Assembly (NCBI GenBank): GCA_012295275.1
Contig: CM022678.1
Coordinates: 9,745,417 to 9,767,916, forward strand
Direction: 5' to 3'
Source of the DNA: Chrysomallon squamiferum
Taxonomy: Eukaryota; Mollusca; Gastropoda; Neomphalida; Peltospiridae
Length of the DNA stretch: 22,500 nt
Shown here: piece after piece, positions 8,678-18,639 of the stretch
Numbering within the stretch: position 1 is the stretch's first letter
How the letters are laid out: each line of letters begins with the position of its first letter
Position numbers and translations under genes: made by a program
Notes under the pieces: model-generated
Seen by the model: only the letters and a program-made list of their open reading frames with translations
What the model was told of the DNA's origin: nothing
Database searches by the model: none

Positions 8678-10285
8678 GGTATTTAAGTAATCAGTTATTT
8701 TTTTATTTCAGCTAAAAATGGAGGCAACATTTCAATTCTGAGATCTGTTTCTGAGATTTTCAAAAACTTTAAAGAAATTCTTCAGACTGAGATGGATGAT
8801 AAGATTGAGCAACTTCGCCAAGCCGTCGACATCAACGTCGTGGACACCACAGAAGAGGTCAGAAGGATTGGTAACACACTAATCACAGATTTCACAGCCG
8901 CAGTCCACAAAGAACAAGACAGGCTAATAAGAGAAATAGAAAAATCTCAGAACTTTGTAAACTCAGAAATACAGAAATCGTTTAGAGAACACAAACATCT
9001 GATTGATGAAAATGAAAAGTTTATAAAACTTAGTGAATATTTGATAAAAGAAAAATCCGATATAAAAACAAATCTTCCAAAATTCACCAAACTTCAAAAC
9101 ACAACTTCCGAGTTTCTGTCAAATTCTCTTTCACAAATAGAAAAAGTAAAATTCAAAATAAATCTTAGAAAATCTGACAAAAAGAAAGAAATGTCTGTAC
9201 ACATCGGTGAAATCATCACAAACATCAAAACAGACACACAGATAAACAGACAGACAGACACACTCAAACACACAGACACCACTGACACAGACACACAGAT
9301 AAACAGACAGACAGACACACTCAAACACACAGAAACACAACACACAGACACACAGATAAACAGACAGACAGACACACTCAAACACACAGAAACACAACAC
9401 ACAGACACACAGATAGACAAACAGACAGACACACTCAAACACACAGAAACACAACACACAGACACACAGATAGACAAACAGACAGACACACTCAAACACA
9501 CAGACACCATTAACATAAAAACACAAGAAGATATAACAAATCCTGATGTGTGGTCCATCCTGGTGTCAGGTGAGGACAACAGTAAAATTGTTGTTAGTGA
9601 TTGGAACAATAGCTGTCTAAAATGTTTTTGTTTAGAAAGAAAATCACTGATAAACAAACACGTGACTTCCACTCGTCCACGCGGTGTTGCTGAGTCACGT
9701 GGTCAGCGGGGTGATGTTGTTGTTGTCGTTGCTCTGCCAGATGAAAATAAAATATTGTTTTTAAATTTGGAAAACTTCAAACTGATAAAAACAATTACAA
9801 CTGGTAGAAAGTATGAGTTTATCACTGTGTTACCTGGCAACCGTCTCGCGGTCACTGGTGGGTGGTTGTTTAGTCAGTGCTTGGACATACTGACAGACAG
9901 TGGTCAGCTCATTAATTCTATCTCAACAGATTTGATCCCCAGTCCGTGGTTTCTCACAGTTTATGATCAATATCTGATTGTTGTATCAGATGTAAACAGT
10001 TTATTTTGTGTGACGTCATCAGGTGACGTCAAATGGGAGTCACGTGATGTAGACAAACTGAGAGACTTGAGAGGGGTTACATGTGACAGGGAGGGAAATA
10101 TTTTTGTTTGTAGTTGGAATAGAAATTGTGTTGTTCAGTTGTCTCGAGATGGTAACATTACACGTGAGATCCTCACGGACCAGGATGGACTGTCCAGTCC
10201 TTGGTTTGTCTGTTGTGATGACAACAAACTCTACGTGACACAGTTGAACAATGAAATAAAAATATTTACGTGGTGTAAAAAGTAA
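8069..10285 (+). CDS. Gene A: TRIM-like RING / coiled-coil / NHL-type beta-propeller protein
   Basis: This is a complete two-exon gene: exon 1 8069-8354, GT-AG intron 8355-8711 (donor GTGAGT, acceptor TTTATTTCAG), exon 2 8712-10285. Frame joins in phase 1 (T|CT, Ser96), giving 619 residues. The start has G at -3 and +4. Residues 13-57 form a C3HC4 RING with ligands C13, C16, C28, H30, C33, C36, C54 and C57. Residues about 100-260 are charged and helical, a likely coiled coil. Residues 270-364 are five 19-residue repeats. Residues about 374-619 contain spaced GD/DG, Trp and Val-rich strands typical of an NHL-like propeller. No B-box cysteines are visible. By family knowledge this is a cytoplasmic E3 ubiquitin ligase of the TRIM2/3/71-like layout; substrate is unknown. 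The residue after the last zinc ligand is Met58 rather than the usual Arg/Lys. Confidence 0.88.
8355..8711 (+). other. Gene A intron with conserved AATAAA and (ATT)n
   Basis: The intron begins GTGAGT and ends TTTATTTCAG. The exon 1 frame stays open for 13 codons past the donor and stops at 8393-8395, overlapping an AATAAA at 8391-8396. Gene B has the same arrangement. An (ATT)n track fills 8592-8677, about 35 bp before the acceptor. Confidence 0.85.
9233..9517 (+). repeat. Coding minisatellite, five 57-bp units in gene A
   Basis: Five tandem 57-bp units (9233, 9290, 9347, 9404, 9461) each encode 19 residues of the form [19 protein letters not shown]. Units 2 and 3 are identical in DNA; unit 4 differs from them by two bases that change Asn-Arg to Asp-Lys; units 1 and 5 differ at their ends. 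Because 57 is divisible by three, gain or loss of units keeps the frame. The DNA is made mostly of ACAG and AC motifs, so the unit probably grew from a simple repeat. It lies between the coiled coil and the propeller. Confidence 0.95.
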
Positions 10286-10360
10286 ACTTCAAACTGTCTG
10301 ATAAGTTAGTTTCACTGAACTGTTTTCAAGTTGAAAGTCCACAGATATTTCTTTCCTGTA

Positions 10361-10366
10361 AATAAA
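10361..10366 (+). terminator. Probable polyadenylation signal of gene A
   Basis: AATAAA lies 75 bp beyond the TAA stop of gene A, in a normal position for a short 3' UTR. The surrounding DNA is AT-rich, so the hexamer could also occur by chance. Confidence 0.55.
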
Positions 10367-10562
10367 CAGAAAATCAGTTATTTATTTATTGTAAGGTAAT
10401 TAATATAGTTAATTTATTTACTTTGTTTATTTTTTATTTTTAAATATGTTATTTATTTATTATTATTTACTTTATCGTTTAACCTGGCTAAATTACAAAA
10501 TAGATTTCACTTTAAAACACTCTGATTTACTTTTGAAATGTTCACCAAGTTTTGTCATTTTT

Positions 10563-10681
<119 letters not shown>

Positions 10682-11139
10682 TTCTTACATCTCACCTATA
10701 GTTTATTTCAAATTATATTTAAAATATACTTGTACAATACCTATGTATTCACCTAACTGTATGTATGTCTGTCTGTATAATATAATTAATGTGTATAATA
10801 TCAGTGCAGTACAAAGTAGTTCACTGTTGAGATTTATTATAAATTTATTATTAACAGCTAATACAAATTATTGTTTTGGAGATACCTAGCATTTTCAACA
10901 TGTGAAAAAGCTCTGTGACATTTTCCCCTCGGGTCGGGAGAAATGTTTCAACACGTGCTAAAGGTGCGCGCCGTCTGCCCACGTGTGGGAAAAAAGTGTT
11001 CAACATTTACATGTTTATTCTGCTTGACATATTTTATACATTTCTCTCTTAGACATGAAGTTAAGATTAATTTTTTATTTATTTATTTTTTTAATCCAAA
11101 GAAAGAAATAAACAAATAAAAGGAAAGAAGAAAAAAGAC
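10682..11139. other. Intergenic DNA with a small GC-richer E-box cluster
   Basis: No gene is recognised. Around 10895-11010 the sequence becomes GC-richer and contains TTCAACATGTG, TTTCAACACGTGC and CCCACGTGTGGG, that is three CANNTG E-box-type motifs, two of them CACGTG. The last is also an inverted repeat (CCCAC-GT-GTGGG). Confidence 0.45.
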
Positions 11140-11197
11140 AAACACAGGCACAAACACACACGCATACAAACACACACACATGCCAGCACACACACAG

Positions 11198-11241
<44 letters not shown>
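11140..11241. repeat. (CA)n microsatellite, interrupted
   Basis: CA-rich sequence with AA, GC and GAT interruptions ends in a pure block of about 17 CA units (about 11208-11241). Minus-strand Cys-Val open frames across it are repeat translations. Confidence 0.93.
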
Positions 11242-11246
<5 letters not shown>

Positions 11247-12166
11247 AAATAAAAAATCAGTGAAACAACCGCACAAACGAAAATTGCTAAACCAGGAAAA
11301 AACAACAACAAAAAACAATCGATGTGTTAAAAACGTGACTAAATGTAAAACTAGTTACCTCACTTGAGGTCTACAGAAACGTGTTTTAAATCCGGGTGTC
11401 AGCGATCATGTTTCATCTTTATTTAGTGTGCACGTTCAAGTTAGTTTGAGTAGGGAACAATTCACAATATTCACGTAGCAGGGGCACATGGGCGGAATTG
11501 CGATCTGAAGTATTTTTTTTTATTTACTTATTATTTGTTTAGTTTATTCTGCGTCTGATTAGTGATATTATTGTTGTTATTGTTGTTGCTGTTGCTGATG
11601 TTGTTACTATTTTTGGATCAGTTTATTTATTTTACAACAATAACAATAATAGCACCAATATGAACATTAACTGTAATAATTTTATCTACATACAGAAATA
11701 GATACGTACTGAAATAAATGCCCTCATATACAAACATATACATATGGATACACAGATTATTCTCATTGTGCAATCTAAACGTAAAAAAGCAGAATATTGA
11801 TTCCTATATAAATACATATACACAAATATATATATACCAACATTTACATACAAATATGTTCATACACAGAAACGGGCGCGCGCAACACACGCATTCACAT
11901 AATATATATTAAACTACGTAGTAAAATACTACTTCACTGCCGCATACACTTTGCTGGTTTTGTTAGCCATCATTATCGCAAATAAAGAAACATACGTGGC
12001 TCTGCTGCTACAAATTGAAAGATAAACCGTTTTGCTTTGTTAAATTATCGGCAGAACATTTTGTGAGACGGTTATAGAATAAGCAGACGTACTACTAATA
12101 CAAATCTTAAAAATTTTACTGATCTCAATTTTATCTTATAAAGGTTTTTTTCCTATAACCTTCAGA
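11242..12166. other. AT-rich intergenic DNA, no gene seen
   Basis: Short TTG/TTA and ACA/ATA-rich patches occur (11570-11660, 11800-11910), with a small CpG patch GGGCGCGCGC near 11874. No coding region is recognised on either strand. Confidence 0.55.
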
Positions 12167-12590
12167 GCGGGCGCATCCTATTTTTAAATGTTATATTTAT
12201 TAATGTTGCCGTAGTTGCCGTCGTAAAGGGGTTGTTCCTAATGTTTTAGGTGTACTTATCATTATTCTTCTGTTTTTTATTAATTATTATTCATACTTCT
12301 TTAATGTTCAAATCCTATACTAAAATGTATTATTACTATTTCTATTAATATCACAATCGCTGCCATCATTCCTCCTAGCTTGTTGGAGTATTTCTCATGA
12401 ATGTTTAGCGCTTGTTATTAATTATTCCTCATACTTTCTGAGAGCGCACATCACCTATAAAAATATATTATTGTAATTTCTATTAACGTCGCAGTCGTTG
12501 CCGTCATGCCGGCATTGTCCCTAACGTTACTGGTTTACTCCTCATTATTACTTTTCGTTTTTTATTCGCTATTGTTTCTAATGATAAATT
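12167..12590. repeat. Diverged tandem repeat, three units of about 140 bp
   Basis: Three consecutive units can be aligned by eye. Landmark TATTAA followed by a GTTGCC/ATCGCTGCC/GTCGCAGTCGTTGCC segment occurs at 12198, 12343 and 12481. Unit starts share GCGCATC-CCTAT-type sequence, and unit ends share TTATTAATTATT-TCATACTT. Spacings are 145 and 138 bp. A possible weaker fourth unit begins near 12595. There is no coding frame across the units. Confidence 0.6.
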
Positions 12591-14064
12591 TATTTTCGAG
12601 TGATCTTTAAAATAAATTATTATGGAACCGGAAAGTATAATTAAAAATATAGAGGAGTTTCTATATTAATATTAATTAACAAATTATTTTGAGAGCTATT
12701 AATGTAATTAATAAAATATTAAGTATTTTTTCGTTGATTTTGAATTTCCTTGTATAAATTGCGCTTCTGATAACTTGATAATAAATAACTAAACATAACA
12801 TTTCTTCTATTTTAAAATTTTTAATCAGAGTTTTTCTAAACGTGAGATATCCTATTTATTTTATAATACGAGCACTGTTCATAAAAATAAGTTGAGACTG
12901 ACCAAAAATCACATGATATTTTCAGTGAAGAATATAGCTATTTGTACAGATAATTTTTTATAAGATACTTTTTACATTTTACTGTCTACACCGCAGAATA
13001 TAGCCATATTTAGTTCTGGTACTAGTATTTTATATTTATTGGAGAAGCCCATCATTTTTTAATAAATAGCTAACAAAATGGTGAACGAATAAAATATTGG
13101 TTATTCTAACAGAAACCCATTCACCCTATTAAAATATCATGTTTATAATAAAATTTTCTTTTTCTCCATCACAGTTTATTAATTACAATTAGTCTTCTGG
13201 AGTCATAAGGGTTACATTAACAAGTTGATAACAAAATATATAATGTGAGTACTGTTGTGTAAATGAATAAATTGAGTTTCAGCTATAATAAGGTTTATTA
13301 TTATTATGATTATTATTATTTATGATATTATGAATAACTGACCATGGATAATAATTTTCATAATATAAGGGAAATAACTCTCTTTTGATAAAACTTCCGG
13401 CAAATTAAGTTTAAATTGATAAAACATATGAAATAAATAAAGAAAGCAAATATAATTTCCCACCCAAATTAAAAACAAAATCAGTAATAATAAACACCCT
13501 GAAAACAATTTTATATCTCTTTTTTATTTACCAAGAAACAGTAACAATGAATTAAATAATCAAATTCAACAGCAAAATTGTAACAAAAAATTATTAAAAA
13601 CTAATTAATTAAAAATGGCTATAAAAAACATAATACTGATACTGTCAAATTACATGTGCATTATAAACAAATAAGAAAAATAATGTAAAAAGAAAATATA
13701 ATTTAACTACAGCTGTTACTTACTTATTTATTTTTTCACCTGTTTTAAATTATTTCAATGAATAATGAATTACTTTATTTAACAGGAGCTGGTATTAAAA
13801 ATTAATCAAGACATCTGGGGTTTTTTAAAGTCTGCTAAATAAATTGAATTTATTTTCTATTTTAGCCATATATATGCACACACATAAATGAATTCACTCA
13901 AGTACACTCAGTGTAAACCAAATTACATTTATATATAATCAGTCAAACACTGATGATTTAAATGGAATACCTCTCCTCTGTTGTAGTAATCAGATACAGA
14001 ATCAGACATCAGTATCCATGCTATTCCACTGTTTGAAGAAGTAACTGGATCCTGGATAATTCAA
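12591..14064. other. AT-rich intergenic DNA, no gene seen
   Basis: Long, very AT-rich stretch. Open frames on either strand are short, hydrophobic and of low complexity, without splice-consistent neighbours or domain motifs. Confidence 0.55.
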
Positions 14065-14294
14065 GCAGTAGTAGTAGTGGTAGTAGTAGTAGTAATTTTA
14101 GTAGCAGTAGTAGAGGTGGAGGGGCAGGAGTAGTAGTTGCAACAGCAATAGAAACAACAGTAGTAGTTGTATTAGTAGTAGTAATAATAACAATAATACA
14201 TTGTAATAAGACTAATCATGATAATAGTAATAGCAATAGTAATATTAATAAAAATTGTAATAAGACAATAAAATAACATATAAAATAAATAATC

Positions 14295-14325
<31 letters not shown>
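14065..14325. repeat. (AGT)n and (AAT)n imperfect repeat region
   Basis: An imperfect AGT track (about 14065-14185, including GTGG and GCAG variants) grades into AAT/AGT mixtures and a pure AAT block at about 14299-14325. Confidence 0.85.
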
Positions 14326-14520
14326 GATAATACATATATTAACAATAAAAAAGTTCAGTATTATAATAATACAAAATAAGATTACTAACAATAAAATTCA
14401 CAGAATTCAAACAGAAGAAGAAAAGAATATATAACAATGATAGCTTGCCACTAAGAACTACTTCCTCTACAGTGCAGTATGCCTGCATGTCAAAGAGAGA
14501 TTCTGGTTTGTGAATACTTG

Positions 14521-14664
14521 CATTGCCAGACAGGCTGAATGCATACACAGCCCTTGCATTGCCAGACAGGCTGAATGTATACACAGCCCTTGCATTGCCA
14601 GACAGGTTGAATACATACACAGCCCTTGCATTGCCAGACAGGTTGAATGCATACACAGCCCTTG
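14521..14664. repeat. 36-bp minisatellite, four tandem copies
   Basis: Four head-to-tail copies of a 36-bp unit (CATTGCCAGACAGG, then YTGAATRYATACACAGCCCTTG) start at 14521, 14557, 14593 and 14629 and differ at only three positions. The unit length is divisible by three and the minus strand stays open through it (about GNARAVYAFxLS per unit), within a 125-codon frame at 14339-14716. No signal, domain or splice context supports translation. Confidence 0.95.
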
Positions 14665-15109
14665 CACGATGATAAGCTAGCTGCAGTGAAAGTGTGATTT
14701 TAACAACTGTTTGCATGTGAGAAGAAATATATTGTTCTTTACATTAAAAAGAAAGGAAAGTTTTACAAATGAATGTAGAAGTTCAGATATATATTAAGTA
14801 TTGTAATGAGAAATGTTATTTCAAGTTAATCATTACTTATTTATTAATATCTCTCTCCTCTCTTTCTGTATACACACACACAGCAACACACACTATATTA
14901 GTAATAACATTTGTTGTTATCTTTATTTTCTTGTTGTTTTATTTATGAATACATTTTATAGATTTTATTCAAACAAAATACATTTGTATATCTGTCATTC
15001 TGTTTGTTTCTTATACTCAAATCTGTTTGTGTATTTGTAAAGAAAATAAAGTAATAAAAATAATGTAGTTATAATAACTTTTTAAAACTATTTATCCAAA
15101 TTTTACACA

Positions 15110-15229
15110 GGCACACAAACACACAAACACACACACACACACACAAACATACACACACACACACTCACACACACACACATATATATATATATATGTACAT
15201 TTTCAGACACACACACACACACACACACA
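15110..15229. repeat. (CA)n and (TA)n microsatellite cluster
   Basis: Two CA tracts (about 15110-15178 and 15207-15229) flank a short TA tract (15178-15195). Confidence 0.93.
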
Positions 15230-15327
15230 AATGCCGAGGATTGTCTGAGGGTAGTCAAAGGCAACTTTTCAATTTTAATTCAATAAATGTATATGAAAAT
15301 ATACACTTCAAACTAGATTTAAAATTC

Positions 15328-15442
15328 TCAATTTTATATTTATTTATTTACTTATTTAAAAGTATCAAATTATTTAGTATAACTTTGTATAGAACAAGTT
15401 CAGGACATGGTAATTGATATGAAAGTTACATTTGACTGCTAA
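15328..15442 (+). repeat. Dispersed repeat, copy 2
   Basis: This block aligns with 4619-4746 in the same orientation, from the TATTTAT-rich lead through TTTGACTG. The two copies lie almost 10.7 kb apart and differ at roughly one base in six by eye. No coding capacity is seen. Confidence 0.65.
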
Positions 15443-15668
15443 TAAATATTTCATTGTTATAAACAGATTTAGTATTACACAGTTCGCGGGCTCTTGTGAT
15501 GTGAAAAGAATAATAAAACTTCCCTGCATGCACTGTGCAGTTCATGAACTGGTCGACGTCATCTCTAAAAATATCCTGGAGAAAACGAATCCAAATCGAT
15601 ATGACGTCCGCTTCAGTTGTGGAATAAAACTAAGAAAATGCTGTCCACGTTCAGCAGGTGTCCGCTGA
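15443..15668 (+). other. Unassigned open frame in a GC-richer patch
   Basis: The plus strand is open from about 15432 to a TGA at 15666-15668. The translated middle includes PCMHC and, near the end, CGIKLRKCCPRSAG, so Cys is frequent, but the spacing fits no zinc-finger family I recognise. Base composition is clearly less AT-rich than the flanks and there is no simple repeat. The minus strand is also nearly open. A splice-acceptor-like AAACAG precedes it at about 15464. A perfect 14-bp palindrome CAGTTCATGAACTG lies at 15538-15551. It could be an exon, a decayed transposon part, or neither; no function is assigned. Confidence 0.25.
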
Positions 15669-15670
15669 TC

Positions 15671-16792
15671 TAAATGTTATATCTGTTGAAAAACAATCGT
15701 GACACTGAAAAGTGTCCGCACATCGTAGGTGGCCACTTACCTTGTATGCAGGTACCACTGTGTGTGTGTGCGTGCGTGAGTGTTTGCGCGTGGAGAGAGG
15801 TTACTCTAAGTAGGAGGAGTATCTAAAAACATACATATAATTAAACAATTAAAGGAATCACAATAATCAGTCTAGTCACGAAGCCACTTTAACTCTCAAA
15901 GGCGAGATGCGAACAATAAAAGAATTACAAAATTACAATAAAAGAAAATCTCAACAAATTTCGTGAACAAAAGAAGTTTATTTGTTCATAAGAATGTCAC
16001 ATCAATCTGCTTCTAAGATTGTAAGTACTTTGCATAAAATGAAATATTTATAAACAATTTTTGTTTAGACTTTAAATCTAGAATTAAAAATACATTACAT
16101 TTTCGCAGGCATATCAAAAGAAGTTAAAAAACAAAAGAAAAGAAAAACAGAAATCAAGTACGTCAAAATTAGTAAGAACACATGCATGTGAATATCTCCG
16201 AACTTCATAGAAGGGAGTTATTAGAAAAATTCTGCCAAAACTGATGACAGTGAAATCAAAGTAATCATCTTGATTCAAATCAAACCAGAACGTGATTTTA
16301 TTCGTTTTGGAAAGTTTATTAAATCATTTACTTCAGATTTTCTGAGGTTCTATTTATGGACAAACATTGATTGAGATGACGCACATTTACACCGTTTTTA
16401 TGACAAATGTAGAACACATTTCAACAGTATTTAACAATGTTATAATCACAGCAATCTGTGTCAGTTAAATTTCTTTGTTATAAACATCGCTATAAATAGC
16501 GACATTGTTTTACGATAAAATACCTAAATGACGGTCTGTTCCTGAAACATAACCTGCATAATCTACATGTCTGTTTTTAAAGCAGCGAATAAACAGACAG
16601 GTAAACTCATGTTTGATCTGTATGAAGGTTTCAGCCTCCACTATTGCTGGATTTCACGGATGGAACACTAGATGGCCATGATCACAACTAGTTGCTTTTT
16701 TGTAGATTATTATTACTATTATATTATTTTATCTCAGCGAAAACCAGTGCTACACGCTGGTATACCAAAGAACGTAAATACACAAACACACC

Positions 16793-16798
<6 letters not shown>
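15671..16798. other. Intergenic DNA, no gene seen
   Basis: Only the left end is notable: ACTTACCTTG at 15735-15744 reads on the minus strand as CAAGGTAAGT, a near-perfect 5' splice site, preceded there by a GT/CpG-rich stretch (15755-15800). No exon could be defined around it. The remaining sequence is AT-rich and featureless. Confidence 0.45.
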
Positions 16799-16885
<87 letters not shown>

Positions 16886-17100
16886 GTTTATCTCTCTGTG
16901 TGTTTATCTCTAGGGAATAAAGCTGAGACAACGCAGTGAACTTTAGACTTGTTTCGATCACTCGTGTTTTGATTAAAACGTTAAAAATTTTAAATTTTAT
17001 TAGATTAAAATAATGGTTCTGGCAAATTCAATCGTTTGTCACAATGAAATTAGAATTCAGATAACAATCTAACTTTTACATCCAACCATAGCAATAGTAT
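16799..17100. repeat. (CT)n-containing duplicated block, copy 1
   Basis: A (CT)n track (16799-16882) is followed by GGGAATAAAGCTGA, ACAACGCAGTGAACTTTAGAC, TTGTTTCG-TCACTCGTGTTTTGA and, further on, ATTAGATTAAAA and GAAATTAGAATT. The same order occurs at 17635-18053. This is a local direct duplication that carries its microsatellite along. Confidence 0.75.
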
Positions 17101-17298
17101 TTGTATTAATATAGAAAATGAATGGTATTATTAATATTAGCAATGAAAGAAGTAACACCAATAGCAGTTGTAATAGTAGTAGTTAAAGAAGTCGTAGTCG
17201 TAGTCATAGTAATAGTAGTAGTACTATTCATAATAGTGTTATGATTAATAATGTTTCTACTAGTAATGCTACCACTGTTGCTGCTAATGTTACTACAA

Positions 17299-17323
17299 CA
17301 TAATAATAATAATAATAATAATA

Positions 17324-17376
<53 letters not shown>

Positions 17377-17404
17377 CATTATCATCATCATCATCATCAT
17401 CAAC
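17299..17404. repeat. (AAT)n(ATT)n(ATC)n self-complementary microsatellite
   Basis: About eight AAT units switch to ATT units and then ATC. AAT followed by ATT on the same strand is an inverted repeat able to fold back on itself. Around it, 17101-17298 is rich in AGT/GTA triplets. Confidence 0.93.
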
Positions 17405-17633
17405 AACAACCTAACATTCATTGTTGTTATTTTTAATATTGTTAGCATTATATATTTATTTATTTATTTACTTTTTTAATGTTGTTAATCTTGCTTATTT
17501 TGAATTAGCAAAAAAGGAACTAGGTAACAGAAAAACATAAACTGTATTTATTTGCCAACATTTCACAACAGACACACAAATACACTAGGGTAAATAAAAT
17601 AAAATAAAATAAAATAAATAAATAAGAACATTA

Positions 17634-18053
<420 letters not shown>

Positions 18054-18175
18054 AAAATAGTCAATGAAAATAATTTCAGAGGAAGAAGACTAGTCGTTCG
18101 TAATAATGGTAGTTTACAATATATATTAAGTAATTAATTAGTAGTAGTAGTAGTATTTCTATTTTATTTGTTTTA

Positions 18176-18260
18176 TTATTATTATTGTTATTGTTATTAT
18201 TATTATTATTATTATACGTGGATTATTATTATTATTATTAATTATTATTATTATTAATTT
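18176..18260. repeat. (ATT)n microsatellite, interrupted
   Basis: ATT units are broken by GTT, a short ATACGTGG insertion and AATT steps. Confidence 0.9.
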
Positions 18261-18356
18261 ATTTTTTATTTTAAATTACAGCGATTAAACCAAGTTTTTC
18301 CTAATTCCATTTTCATGTACTGGGGAAATAATCTTGTTTGTGATTGGTTAATATAT

Positions 18357-18533
18357 TCTAGACGTCGTGTAGCGCGACAAGAAATAGAAACAATTCCTAT
18401 CGGTATTGTGTCGCGCGCTCGACTAGCTCAAAGTTTCGCGTCGCACGCGCCCGATTAGGATACACCATTATGCAAGCACTGAGCAGTAAATCTGAACTGA
18501 ACTTTATTTACACTCAGGCCGTAATCTACGACA
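18357..18533. other. CpG-rich island with hairpin, possible solo LTR
   Basis: In an otherwise CpG-poor window, about 110 bp here are packed with CG (GACGTCGTGTAGCGCG, TGTCGCGCGCTCG, TTTCGCGTCGCACGCGCC). AGCGCGACA at 18371-18379 and TGTCGCGCGCT at 18409-18419 form an imperfect inverted repeat. The stretch 18368-18533 begins TGT and ends ACA and contains ACTTTATTTACAC, as a short retroelement LTR might, but 5-bp target duplications were not found and no primer-binding site is seen. A promoter fragment is the alternative. Confidence 0.35.
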
Positions 18534-18639
18534 TTATGAAGAGACAGAATTTAATATAACTGTAACAATTACAACACGTATGGCAAGATCGTGGATTTAC
18601 AATGATGTACGTAATAATATAATATATACAATACATCAA

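Noticed and set aside
9094-9672. 192-residue open frame on the minus strand opposite gene A, Cys/Val/Ser-rich
   Set aside because: It is the antisense reading of the 57-bp coding repeat; lack of stops follows from the repeat composition, and the plus strand holds a clear domain-bearing gene.
10011-10031. Two further perfect TGACGTCA octamers 13 bp apart inside gene A exon 2
   Set aside because: They lie in coding sequence for the propeller (Val-Thr-Ser and Gly-Asp-Val codons), so codon content explains them; regulatory use is not supported.
13320-13508. 62-codon hydrophobic minus-strand frame
   Set aside because: Very AT-rich, no splice or domain support, length expected by chance in this composition.
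14521-14664. 36-bp repeats considered as a CRISPR array
   Set aside because: The units abut without spacers and the window is eukaryotic.
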